A stretch of DNA of 64,000 bases from Akkermansia massiliensis (lineage in GTDB: Bacteria; Verrucomicrobiota; Verrucomicrobiia; Verrucomicrobiales; Akkermansiaceae): the NCBI RefSeq assembly GCF_018847375.1, contig NZ_CP072036.1:1240001-1304000 (forward strand). The letters run 5' to 3'. Shown here piece by piece: positions 30,001-39,800 of the stretch. Below the pieces are notes generated by a model that saw only the letters and a list, made by a program, of their open reading frames with translations, searched no databases and was not told the origin of the DNA. The number at the start of each line of letters is the position of its first letter. The stretch's first letter is position 1. The position numbers and the translations under genes were made by a program.

Positions 30001-33000
30001 TCAGGATGTAACTCGTCCGGCAGGACGGTTTTCTTCATGGCCTGCCCCAGTTCGTTGTATTCTGTGATAATAGGAGCAAGGTCCTCCGTTTGAGAGCAGA
30101 CGGATTGCCCCTTGCCGTTGTATAAGTTCCTGGTGACGATAAAGCTGCCCTTGGTATTGGGTTGTTCCTGCCGGGTAATTTGGCCAAAACCGTTTTTCAG
30201 ATTGCGTGAGAGAATGACTCCCTTGGACAAGGTAGTGGTCAGTATGCCTTCTTCGGTCAATTCAAGTTGAGTTTCAATTCCCCGCTGTCCCGTGCCGCCG
30301 TGGAACAGGTCAATGCCATCGTAGTACTTTTTGGTGATCAGGGTAGCGCCTGCCGGAGTGGTGACGGTAGTGGTGAGTCCGTCCTCGCTGTACTCGGTTC
30401 GCGTGACACGTCCGAGCACGTCCGTGGAAGAAATGACCCGTCCCAGATCGTCATACTCTGTACTTTCCACCGTGGTCATGGCTCCTATGTCGCGGCGCGT
30501 GGCAATCGTCCTTCCCGCCGCATCATAGCTGTAGGAAGTAATCGTTTCAGGCGTGGTTTCCGTCGCCGAGCGGATGGTTTCCACCAGCTGCTTGGCCGAG
30601 TTGTACCCGTAGCTGGTGGTGATGCCGTCTTCATCGGTTTCCCTCAACGGGCCACAACACATCCATTCCGTCGTGCTGGTGCGCCCGTTGCCCTTCGTCG
30701 TCTTGACGAGCCTCTGCTCGTCGTCGTACTCGTAGTCCTCCGAGGCAATCAGCGACCAGTCTTTCCCGGTGTGAACGTATTGTTCTTTCCTGGTGGTGGC
30801 GCCGTTTTCAGCGATGTACTCTACGTTCCTGGTGCTTTGTCCTGGAACGATGCTTCCGTTGGCCTGCACGGTCTCCGTCACCTGGTGAATGGCTCCGTAT
30901 TCCGCGGCTGCTTCATAGGAATAGACCGTCTGGACGCCATTGACGCCCTGGCTCATCTTCCGCCTGCCCCGGGCGTAGGGATACTCCGCCATTTCCCCGT
31001 AAGTCTCCTCTACACTCGTATGGACCTGGTTGGAACCCAGAGCGGTTTCCGTCACGGTCGTGCGGCCGACTTGCGGGCTGTCTTCATACGTGTAAGTGCG
31101 CTTGAGAAGCTGGGTTTCTTCTCCATCCTCCGCAATGATCACTTCGGTTTCTGTAGCGGGTCTGAAGTCGTTGAAGCGCAGGTCGGCGTAAGTGGTTCGG
31201 GTCCCTCTCTCCCCGCCACCGGCCCAGGGAGCAGCGGAAAGCACGGTTCTGCCCTGCTCGTCGTACTCGTAGCGCGTGTAACCGCCATTGGGTTTGAGTT
31301 CCAGGGACACTCGGAACTGGTCGTTGTAGGTATAGAGGGTGGTTCTGGCCAGAGGGGTCTTGTATCCCTCCGTCCGGCTGATGGTCAGCCAGCCGCCGTC
31401 GGTGTACTTCTTCACTGTCCGGGTACAGGAGGCGGGCGCTTCCTCGTTGATGCCCTGGACCCTTTCGATGCGCTCCCACTTGGAATCGGGCAGGGCGTTG
31501 CGTTCAATGGTGCGAACGATGCGCTCCTCTCCCTCCCCCTTGACGATGGTCACCTTGTTGCCTTCCTCGCGGCGTTCGATGAAATGCGGCTCCTGACCGG
31601 CGCGCCGGTTGGTGATATGGGTGACCTTGACTCCGTTTTCAAGCGAGGTTTCATAGACGGCCGTCTTGTAGGGCTCTCCGGCAACGGTGAACCCGCCTTC
31701 CCCGTCCGGGACGGTCTTGCCGGGAGCAAACCACTCCAGGGTGAGCCTGTCGCCTTCGGGAATGCTTCTCATCAGCCCCTGGGCGCGGGAATAAACACTG
31801 GCAAGGGAGCCGTTTTGATGGTAAGTGACCTGGACCTTGCTGAAGTACTCCTCGGCAGAGGTCACATGGCCCGAAGAGCTGGTGACCGACACGACCTCTC
31901 CGGTGGAGGAAGAGAAGCGCAGGACCATGCCGCCGGGAAGAACCATGTCCATGAAAGCGGGAGTACCCTGGAGGTTGGGAGTAAGATCTTCGTTGAGAAG
32001 CCTCACACGGTAGTCGCTCTTCCTGGAAGAGCCGATGGGAGAAGCGTCGCTGCTTCCCTCCTGGGCCTTGAAATAGAGATGGCTTCCGGAGGGGCGCTTG
32101 ACGGTGACGCGGCGCTCGTCAGCCGAGAAGGAAGCGCTCCAGGCCATGGGGTGGTTGTAGCGCATGGAAAAGCCGCTGGAAGCCGCGGAATTAGTGGTGG
32201 AAGAGCGTGCCGTCCGCATGAACCTGGCGGGAACCGGAGGCGTGGGTCCTCCCGGGGAGGGAGGGTTGATGCAGGCGTTGCCCTGGCAATCCTGCTCTCC
32301 CTCGGGATCCCCCGGAGTGGGGTGTGTCTGGACACAATGTTCGTCCCCTTCTTCATTGCACTCACATTCACAGGGGCAGGGTTCCTCTTCCTGGTCTGGC
32401 TCGCTGGAAGAAGAGGAAAGGGAACTGGAACTGCTGCTACTGGAAGAAGACGAAGAACTCGATGAGCTTGACGAGGACCAGGAAGAACTGCTTGACGAAG
32501 AAGAACTGGAACTGCTGCTGGACGACGAGCTGGAAGACGGAGCGCTGCTGGAGGAATCCGGCTCCTGGGGCTCCAAAGAACTGCTGTGGAAACTGGAAGA
32601 CGACCAGCTGCTGGAGGAACTGGACGAGGAAGAACTCGAACTGCTGGAAGACGACGAACTGGAACAAGAAGGCGGTGCGCTGCTGGAGGAATCAGGAGGC
32701 TCGGGAGCCGAAGAACTCGGCTGGAAACTGGATGAAGACGAAGAGCTGCTGGAAGACGAACTGCTCGAGGAGGAAGAGCTCGAACTGCTGCTTGGCTTGG
32801 GGTCAAACTCAAACGAATCTCCTCCCCCTGCCGAACTGCTCGACGAATCTCCTTCTTCCATCTCCTGGTACAGGTTGACCAGAGTCAGGACGGTTTCTCC
32901 CTCCTTGCCGGCGGGAGTGTTTTCCGCCAGCAGGTAATAATCCAGGTCGGGCTCTCCTTCCTTGTCGCACATTAAGGCAATGCAGAACTCCTGTTGGTCC

Positions 33001-33359
33001 TCCGCGGCAGGCTGGTGTTGGTGGACGATATGGCACCAGTAGTATCCCTGGTCAAACTGGATCTGGCGGCGGAGAGGGGTGGAAGAACTCGGCTCCGTGG
33101 AGAGTTCCAGATCCTTGGCGGGAATGGAAAGGGAGATGGAAGAGTGGGCGTGGAGGTGGAGAAAACAGGTGGAGGGAGCCATGACCTTGAGGTATCCGAA
33201 CCATTCGTGGCGGGTGGGGGAGGAAGCAGTTCGTTTGGGGATAAGGACGGGAGCGGAGAGGCCGTTGACCAGGAAGTCGCCCTGTGGCTGCCCGTTGGGG
33301 TACATGGGAATGAAGGGGTAGACGGTGTCCATGGCGCCGATGTTGAAAGTGTTGTTCAT
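27063..33359 (-). CDS. giant RHS/YD-repeat polymorphic toxin with caspase-like C-terminal domain
   Basis: A 2,098-residue protein. N-terminal unknown beta-rich region (1-175), no signal peptide; serine-rich linker (about 190-320); Cys cluster (CPCECECNEEGDEHC); then a long set of YD repeats (SYDAAGRTIATRRD, YDSKGGMIGINLEG) forming an RHS shell, ending DPIAEQGGWNLYGFIDNRVIN. The last 225 residues (27063-27740) are AT-rich and unlike the shell. They show a strand-helix order with MISHG (H1984) and IACFHETG (C2020), spaced 36 residues, like the His-Cys dyad of clan CD (caspase/CHAT) peptidases. RHS shells encapsulate a C-terminal toxin released by autoproteolysis. The start was chosen at the ATG at 33359; a TTG at 33383 is possible. 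Confidence 0.93.
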   Translation of the reverse strand: MNNTFNIGAMDTVYPFIPMYPNGQPQGDFLVNGLSAPVLIPKRTASSPTRHEWFGYLKVMAPSTCFLHLHAHSSISLSIPAKDLELSTEPSSSTPLRRQIQFDQGYYWCHIVHQHQPAAEDQQEFCIALMCDKEGEPDLDYYLLAENTPAGKEGETVLTLVNLYQEMEEGDSSSSSAGGGDSFEFDPKPSSSSSSSSSSSSSSSSSSSSSSFQPSSSAPEPPDSSSSAPPSCSSSSSSSSSSSSSSSSSSSWSSSSFHSSSLEPQEPDSSSSAPSSSSSSSSSSSSSSSSSSSWSSSSSSSSSSSSSSSSSSSLSSSSSEPDQEEEPCPCECECNEEGDEHCVQTHPTPGDPEGEQDCQGNACINPPSPGGPTPPVPARFMRTARSSTTNSAASSGFSMRYNHPMAWSASFSADERRVTVKRPSGSHLYFKAQEGSSDASPIGSSRKSDYRVRLLNEDLTPNLQGTPAFMDMVLPGGMVLRFSSSTGEVVSVTSSSGHVTSAEEYFSKVQVTYHQNGSLASVYSRAQGLMRSIPEGDRLTLEWFAPGKTVPDGEGGFTVAGEPYKTAVYETSLENGVKVTHITNRRAGQEPHFIERREEGNKVTIVKGEGEERIVRTIERNALPDSKWERIERVQGINEEAPASCTRTVKKYTDGGWLTISRTEGYKTPLARTTLYTYNDQFRVSLELKPNGGYTRYEYDEQGRTVLSAAPWAGGGERGTRTTYADLRFNDFRPATETEVIIAEDGEETQLLKRTYTYEDSPQVGRTTVTETALGSNQVHTSVEETYGEMAEYPYARGRRKMSQGVNGVQTVYSYEAAAEYGAIHQVTETVQANGSIVPGQSTRNVEYIAENGATTRKEQYVHTGKDWSLIASEDYEYDDEQRLVKTTKGNGRTSTTEWMCCGPLRETDEDGITTSYGYNSAKQLVETIRSATETTPETITSYSYDAAGRTIATRRDIGAMTTVESTEYDDLGRVISSTDVLGRVTRTEYSEDGLTTTVTTPAGATLITKKYYDGIDLFHGGTGQRGIETQLELTEEGILTTTLSKGVILSRNLKNGFGQITRQEQPNTKGSFIVTRNLYNGKGQSVCSQTEDLAPIITEYNELGQAMKKTVLPDELHPDNPAKNRITEHSSCYRFREDGVYQVQASTTYNADGLPLTQTTENMVSRLSAVLENKSITTDIYGQQSVQWTEYIAPTKRTQFSRIPTSNMVAESLVVDGFTVSQTDHSGIRSSQTRSYASTGMVLKQTDSRGNVTTTETDLAGRPVQTTDSAGNVTTTSYLPCCDNPACITDALGGTVCYSYDIRGRKTAEYGTAIQPACFAYDEADHMVALTTFRSNEEDITSDPSNRTDGDTTAWLYDEATGLELKKTYADGSRISKTYDELNRLKTLAKARGVVTIYTYASLTGELVSASHNDGTPGWEFTYNHLGQMISVRDASGIRAFSYDAYGRTQQDTSFGTVESCIQEEYDTFGRSAGCRLMVGTRTVQHSHLDYDSKGGMIGINLEGLKSPFTWEYDQTSGFLNHLTYPNGMVRNNAYHPTLNLVTAIGYRKGEEDELATCHEYDYDALIRPVQRRDSWDKTTPETVRDFTYNGRSELVEDRIGRGGSFNYQYDNLGNRKAARELEKEVAYESNPLNQYTEIAGEGEDFTPAYDADGNQTRIMTSTGIWEVSYDANDRPVIFTQEDGRTVITCSYDYRGRRFEKKVSVNGAVSSHCRFLYRDYLQVAELDLRHPEPVLVKSYLWDPTEPEATRVLMMTCWQENGMKVKEHLYFMHDALKNVTSIFDGQQKQQARYEYAPFGSPITEEGDMARENKFRFSCEFSDDELGLVYYNYRHLNPADGRWINRDPIAEQGGWNLYGFIDNRVINCIDILGKKLFIVTSFHNDETQLITFTKDRENIVKESNKIEKFIQAYKTHLTTQIKKKRIYFNGDIYEGDVNTLINYFNDDSKTSLNNQISPEEAFKAATKASQQNKPDALQFAVMISHGKGETRAPIFAGQNGVTIHPLMEKILANKNIKTIACFHETGHIKSVYILSPLRRIFRVKTGNKECNFIHFFTSDITILRTSTGHHELKTLNPNMIKMNKSREEILEEWKKKEKK
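27945..29446. repeat. direct repeat, copy B (inside intact RHS gene)
   Basis: This is the intact partner of the decayed copy at 24425-25925. It covers the last part of the YD-repeat shell before the toxin tip, ending close to the start of the final conserved RHS segment, as expected for recombination that swaps tips. Confidence 0.85.
32403..32792 (-). repeat. serine-rich linker coding tract
   Basis: 130 codons encoding mainly serine, interrupted by FQPSSSAPEPPD, SWSSSSFHSSSLEPQEPD and similar breaks. All six serine codons (AGC, AGT, TCA, TCC, TCG, TCT) are mixed, so the DNA is not a simple repeat. The reverse complement therefore shows a long acidic (E/D/L) open frame that is not a gene. Confidence 0.9.
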
Positions 33360-33853
33360 GGTAATGAAATGATGTTTGTTCAATGGTTGCGACTACCATG
33401 AATCAAAAACTAACAACGTAAACACGCCGGGAACGTTATGATATTTGGTGAGTTTTTGAGGCGGATGGCAACGTGGGAAAAGGGAGGGGATTCTTCTCCG
33501 GTGGCACATATTTCTTTGCCATATTTTCAAAATTTACCCATTGCCAGGGTAAAAGACAGCGTGCAGGAAGAGAAATACTAGCAAAAGGTAAAGGAGATTT
33601 TTCTCTGATGAACCAAGTTTCCCGCGTTCCATTGGAGTTATTGCATTTAAAAATTACCGGTTGGATTCATGACCGCACTACCATCCTAGTGAGCATAAGA
33701 AAGGAGTTTTTATAGAACATTATTCAAGGTACAAAAGAAACTTCATCAAGTGGTAACGACTTTTATCTCTATTTTTTGCCGCTTGCGGATTTTCTGCTTG
33801 TGTTGAAGACTTAAAAAGAGGAGAAGATGGGTACATAGAATTACCCTCCTCCC
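33360..33853. other. intergenic region between RHS and A2M genes
   Basis: 494 bases separating divergent genes, AT-rich in the middle. It should hold the promoters of both. There is a small inverted repeat (TTTACCC/GGGTAAA, 33533-33553), and GGGTA/TACCC flanks the A2M start. An 80-codon open frame (33473-33715) shows no family and is not called. Confidence 0.5.
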
Positions 33854-36800
33854 ATGAAAACCTGTTCTTTTGCTATTGGCTGCTTCTTAGGAATTTGCGG
33901 TATTTTTCCATCCATTGCCGACACTACGGTGCGCTATCCGTCTTCCTCTCCGTCCCATCTGGAAAAAGGGAAGCCGTTTCAACTGGTGTTTGACAAGGCC
34001 GTGGTGCCCGCTTCCGAGGTGGGAAAACCGGCGGACCCGGAACTGATGTCCTTTTCCCCGGAGAAGAAACCGGTGGAACTGGCGCTGGGCAACGGCGCAG
34101 GGACGGCCATGCCGGAAGGCGCGAAGCTGATGTTCGTTCCCCCTTCCTTGAAGTTTTCTTCCAAATGGATTACCCCCAACGTGCTGGAGTGCGTTCCGCA
34201 GGAGGAGGTTCCCTTCCGGTCCTCCTATCTATGGAAACCGGCGGAGAATGTCCGTTTTCTGGACGGTTCCCTGGTGCCGTCCGTTCCGCTGCGTCTGACG
34301 GGGCGCACGACCTGGAATTTCTTCCTGTCTTCCATGGACAGGGGCTGGCAGGGCAGTGAAGTTTACCCGTGGGAGAGTTTTTTCCTGGTGGTTCCCGACG
34401 CAGTTCCGGACAGGGGCAATCCTGCGAATGGCTTGTATCGCGACGGCAAGGGGTTCCTGATGCTTCCCGGTTATTGCTCATGGAAGGAGGCATTGGAAAA
34501 GAACCTCCGTTTTGCCGGCGTTTCAGATGAAGAGCAGTTGAAGTCCGCAGGTTTTATGAAGCGGCTCAAGGCGGGCGCCGGGGGGAACGATGCGGGGTTC
34601 CGGCTAAGGCCTGCCACGTTGAAGGAGGTGAGAGACGCCAAATCCTACCGTGTGAGAAATATTGCGGGGGAGGGAAGGTTCAGAGGCCGTCCGGACGGCA
34701 TGGTTGTTCCCGGCGTGTATGTCATTCAGCCAGAAGGAATGTTCCGGTATGGCAGGAATTATTGCCTGGTCAGTTTGGATGCTTCCTTCCTGTCCTCCCG
34801 GGGAGGAGGGCAGAAAACCGGATGGGAAGAAATCAAACTGGGGGCCGTGCCCCGTTTTTCCGCCTCCGGTTATTACCATGCGTTTTCCGGGAACGGAGGC
34901 CGGTTTACTCTGGAATGGACTCTCCCTGTCCGGATTGAGGATTTGGAACGGTTCTGCCGGGACCATGTGGAGTTTTTCGTGGAGGGCGGCGGGAAGCCGA
35001 TGGCTTACGGTGATCAGGAGGGAGGCTTTACGACATCCCTTGACGGAGAGGATGCGGAAACGGCCGGAAAAATAGCAATCCGCCTGGACAGGGAACGGCT
35101 GGCGGAGATGAAGCATGCCCGGTCCCAGTGGTATACGTCCCTGCCTTTTCTGGTGAGCGCAGACGAGGCCGTTTTTAAACTGCAATGGAGGCTGAAGGGC
35201 GTCCGGTCCGTGGATGATCAGGAATTGGCGCGAAAGAATGCGGAAGGTTCCGTGGAAGTGGAGCCGGAGGATCCGTGCCTGTATCTGGATGCGGGCAACA
35301 ACGGCGTCATGTACGCCGGAGCCCGCAAGTTGAAAGCCTCCGTGAGCAATTTGAAGGATTTGACGGTGCGCGGCTACCGGATCAGGGACGGCCACCGGCA
35401 CCAGACGCTGGCGGCCTACCGGAAGATTTATGAACGGGACCAGTCCGCGCCCCTTTCCCGTACCGTGACGGACCGCGACCAAAGACATTTTCTGCCTGCG
35501 GAGCTTCTTGCGGCGGATAAGACGGGCGCGCTGATACTGGACGTGCGCGGCAAAACGGAAGCGGCCATCAGCCTGGACGGCCTGTTTGGCGGAGCCGTGG
35601 AGCCAGGCATGTATTTCATTGAGGTGGAAGGCCGTGTCAGTGATCCGGTGCTGGAGGCGTACAGGCTGTTTGGCGTGCCGTCGGAAAACGGAGGCAGAAG
35701 GAAGTTCGATGGAAAGGAGGCATCCTACGCCGCGCAGGCCGTCGTGCAGGTGACGGATTTGGGCGTTCTGCATAAAAAGACGGCGGATACCATGTTTGCT
35801 TACGTGTATTCCCTTTCCACCGGAAAAGCGGTGGAAAAAGCGCAGGTCCAATTGCTGGATGCGAACGGCTCCGTTCTGGCTTCCGTTCCCGTGGAGCACG
35901 GTTCCGTGATTTTGCCCATGGCCGGGATGAACGGAAAGGCCGCCTATGTTCGCGTCCTGTCCGGGGTGGACAGTTACCTGAGCCCCCTGGAGGATTGGCC
36001 GGGGCAGGTGAGGATGTGGTCCTTTGGCGTGAAGACGCTGCCCTACGAATGGGAAGCCCTGGGGCTGAATCCCGCCACTACCGCGGAAACGAGGGTGTTC
36101 ATGTTTTCGGACAGGAACCTGTACCGCCCGGCGGAGACCATGCATTTGAAGGGAATCGTGCGCTCCCTGCTGGACAACAGGCTGGGCCTCGCTCCCGTGG
36201 AGGAGGTCAAGCTGACGGTCAGGGACGGACGGGACCGGGAAGTAGCCGTCAAGCAGGTGAAGTTGTCCGATGTGGGAACCTTTGACCTGGATTTCACGTT
36301 TCCCGGGGAAGAGACGGGAACTTACAGCGTCCTTGCCAGCCTGCGGCTGAAAGGGGATTCCGCGGAAGAGGAAAAAGAAGGGGCAGAGGATGATTCCTCC
36401 GACGAATACGATTACAAGAAGTATTACCGGAAGGAGTTTGACAAGAATAACCGGGAGTTCCGGTATGAGGTGGAAGTAGCCGAGTTCAAGCGGAACGAGT
36501 TTGAAGTGGAGGAGAAGATTCATGAATTGAAGCCCGGCGCTCATCTCCTGAAGGCGGATGTGAAGGCCACGAATTTTACCGGCACGCCTGTTTCAGGCGG
36601 CAAGGTGAACTGGTCCCTGCGCAGTACTCCCTCCAACTTTTATCCTGCCGGATACAAGGATTACCGTTTCGGGGATTACCGTGATGACGATGGGGGCTAC
36701 TGGGAGGCCTATTACGGTTATTCCAGCAGCCGTTCCTCCTCCCACATGAAGCAGCAGTCCTCCGTGCTGGACGGGGAAGGCAGGAATACCGTGGAGTTCT

Positions 36801-39800
36801 CCCTGGACGGGCAGTCCTTCCCGCGGGTCAGGAGGCTGTCCCTCCAGGCTTCCGTGGTAAACGGGAATGAGCAGTTGGTCAAGGTTTCCCGAGGCGCCGT
36901 CTGGAATCCGGCTTCCGTGTTTGTGGGCGTGAAGAACAGTTCTTCCATCTGCCGCCAGGGAACGCCCCTGGATTTGCGCCTGATTGCCCTGGGGCTGGAC
37001 GGCAAGCCCTATGCGGGCAGCGGCCTTGATCTCAACATGACCGTGACGCGCACCGCTTTCCGTCCCGCGCGCTACGAGAGCGGAGATGCCACCACCGTGC
37101 GCAATGACGAGGTAAGGAGCACGGTGCTGGAAAAGGCCCTGACGCTTGCCCCGGCGGATTCCGCGGATGTCCGTACGGGAGGAAAAGCCGTCTCCGTTCC
37201 CACCCCGCAGGACGGTATTTACGAGGTGGCTTTTTCCGGCAGGGACGCGGAAGGACGGGAATTCCGCACTGCCGTAAAGTACTGGGTTTACGGCAGCGAC
37301 GTTTCCCCGTGGGAGTACCATGACGGCCTGAAGGTGAAGATCATCCCTGACAAGCAGTTGTACAAGCCGGGAGAGACGGCCCGTCTCTTGATCCAGACGC
37401 CCATTGAGGGGGAGGTGATGGTGACGGTGGAGCGGGAAAAGGTGCTCCGGAGTTTTGCCAGAAAGCTGACGCTGGACAATCCCGTGATTGAGGTGCCTCT
37501 GGAAGAGGCGGACGCGCCGAATGTCTATATTTCCGTTTTCCTGGTGAAGGGGGCGGACCTGAGCAGCCGCAAGGTCCGCAATCCCCAGTTGAAGCTGGGA
37601 TATGCCGCGCTGAAGGTTCAGCCTGTCCAGCATACCCTGAATGTAAAGGTGTTTCCCCCCGCCGGGATGTCCCGGCCCGGTTCCCCCGCCGTGGTCAGCG
37701 GCGTGGTGACGGATTATTCCGGCAGGCCGGTTCGGAATGCGGAGGTATGCCTGTTTGCGGAGGATGAAGGCACCTTACAGGTCATCGGGTACCAGACTCC
37801 CCGTCCCATCCGGTACTTCTATGCGGACCGCCCCCTGTCCGTGGGCACGTGGACGACGCTGGAACAAATTCTGGATGAAGACTGGGGTGGCCGCTCCACG
37901 GACAACAAAGGAGTTTTCATCGGCGGCGGAGATTCCTCCGACGGCTCCCGCAAAGCGCCGGAGAACCTGGATTTAAGGAAGAATTTCAACCCGTGCGCCG
38001 TGTGGCTGGCCTCCCTCCGTACGGACGGGGAGGGCCGTTTCAAGACCGAGTACAGGAATCCGGATACGCTGACCCGCTACCGGGTGATGGCGGTCGCCCT
38101 GGCGGGAGCTGCCGATTTCGGAACCGGGGAAAGCGCCTATGTGGTAAACAAGCCCGTGATGCTGGAACCCGCTCCCCCCTTTACCGCAACGGAGGGTGAT
38201 TCCCTGGACATTCCGGTGACGGTCAGCCAGACGGGGGACAGGAAGGGCCCGTGGGTGGTCACGCTGAAATCCGGGACCGCTGCGGCTTCGGTGCCCCAGC
38301 CCGTCCAGACGCTGACTTTGAACGGGAACCAGCCGAAAACGCTGGTGTTCAACGTAAAATTCACGCAGCCGGGGGAAGCCCGGCTGACCTGGGAAATCCG
38401 CGCCGCAGACGGCAGCGGCACGCCTTATTCCTCCGGCGTTTATTCCTTGCTGAAGGATTCCGTGGAGCACACGTTTGAGGTGGTGCCTCCCTTCCCGGAG
38501 CTGAGGGAGCTGCGCTGCTTCTCGCTTTCCTCCGGCCGGACGCTGGATCTGCCGGGGTTGCTGGCGACTCCCTTCCTGAAAGGCACCCCCATCCGGGTGA
38601 CGCTGGGCACGTCCCCCCTGCTGTATGCGGACGGCAGCGTGAATTACCTGCTGCGTTATCCGTACGGATGCCTGGAACAGCTTTCCTCCTCCACGCTGCC
38701 CTGGATTTATGAACCGCTCCTGGCCAAATATCTCCCCGGTTTCAAGGGAAAATCGCCGGAGGACCGTTCCAGGGCCCTCCGGAGCGGCGTTTACAAAATC
38801 ATGAAAAACCAGCTTTCTTCCGGCGCCCTGTCCTACTGGCAGGGAGGCACGGAGGTGAGCGAGTACTGCGCGTATGCCGCTCTGGTGCTGACCCTGGCGC
38901 GGGAGCAGGGGGTTTACATTCCGGAACAGGGCCTCAACAAGCTGTACGCCTATCTGGGGCGTTCTCTGTCCGCCCGCCCGCGGGAGGGGCTCCTGGGGGC
39001 ATGGGTGCTGGCCAGGGCGGGGCTCATGCCCGCGTCCCTGCTCAACCGCCTGCTGGACCATGCCGCTGAATTGAGGGCGGAAGACCGCCTGTACGTGGCT
39101 CTGGCGGCGGCCCTCTCTTCCCGTGCGGAGGCAAAGGCGCAGGCCCGGAGCCTGATGAATGTTTCCGGGGAGGAAATGAAACAGCCCCGCTGCCGTCTTC
39201 TGCTGGCGCTGGCGGAGATGGCGCAGGCCCCCGGTGACCGGGCTGTCCGGGAAAGGCTGGAACGCCTGATCGTGGACAGGACGTCCGGATCTTTCGGAGG
39301 AAGGGCCCCCTATTCCACCTGGACTTCCGGCTGGGATGTGATTCTGCTGGGGGAATACCTGGAAGGATTGCAGGAGGCGCCCCTTTCCGCCGCCTTCCGC
39401 GTGGACCGCGGCGGCCGGACGTTTGACGGGATATGCTCCGTGTCTTCCCCGTCCCGGTTCCTGACCGCGGTTGGGGAGAAGGCCGTGCTCAGCCTTCCGG
39501 AAGCGGGAACCCGGGTATACGGCATGGCGGAGGCCCGCGGACGCAGCAAAACGCAGCAGGACGGAGCCGCCGTCAACAGGGGCTTTGCCGTTTCCCGCGT
39601 TTATGAAAGGCTTTCTCCGGAAGGAACCTGGACGCCTGCGGCGGAGTTTGCCGTGGGGGACCTGGTGAGGATTACGCTGCACGTGGACAAGTCCGCTGAC
39701 CCGCTGACGTATGTGGTGATGGAGGATTACCTGCCCTCCGCTTTTGAAGCCGTCAATCCGGCGCTGCTTTCCCAGATACCGGGAGGCCGGGAGAGCGAGA

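Noticed and set aside
30267..32465. 732-codon open frame on the forward strand
   Set aside because: It is antisense to the RHS gene; its product has no family and mirrors the YD-repeat codons.
32164..32937. Acidic Glu/Leu/Asp-rich open frame
   Set aside because: It is the complement of the serine-codon tract of the RHS gene.
33473..33715. 80-codon forward open frame in the RHS-A2M gap
   Set aside because: The sequence looks like chance translation of promoter DNA.
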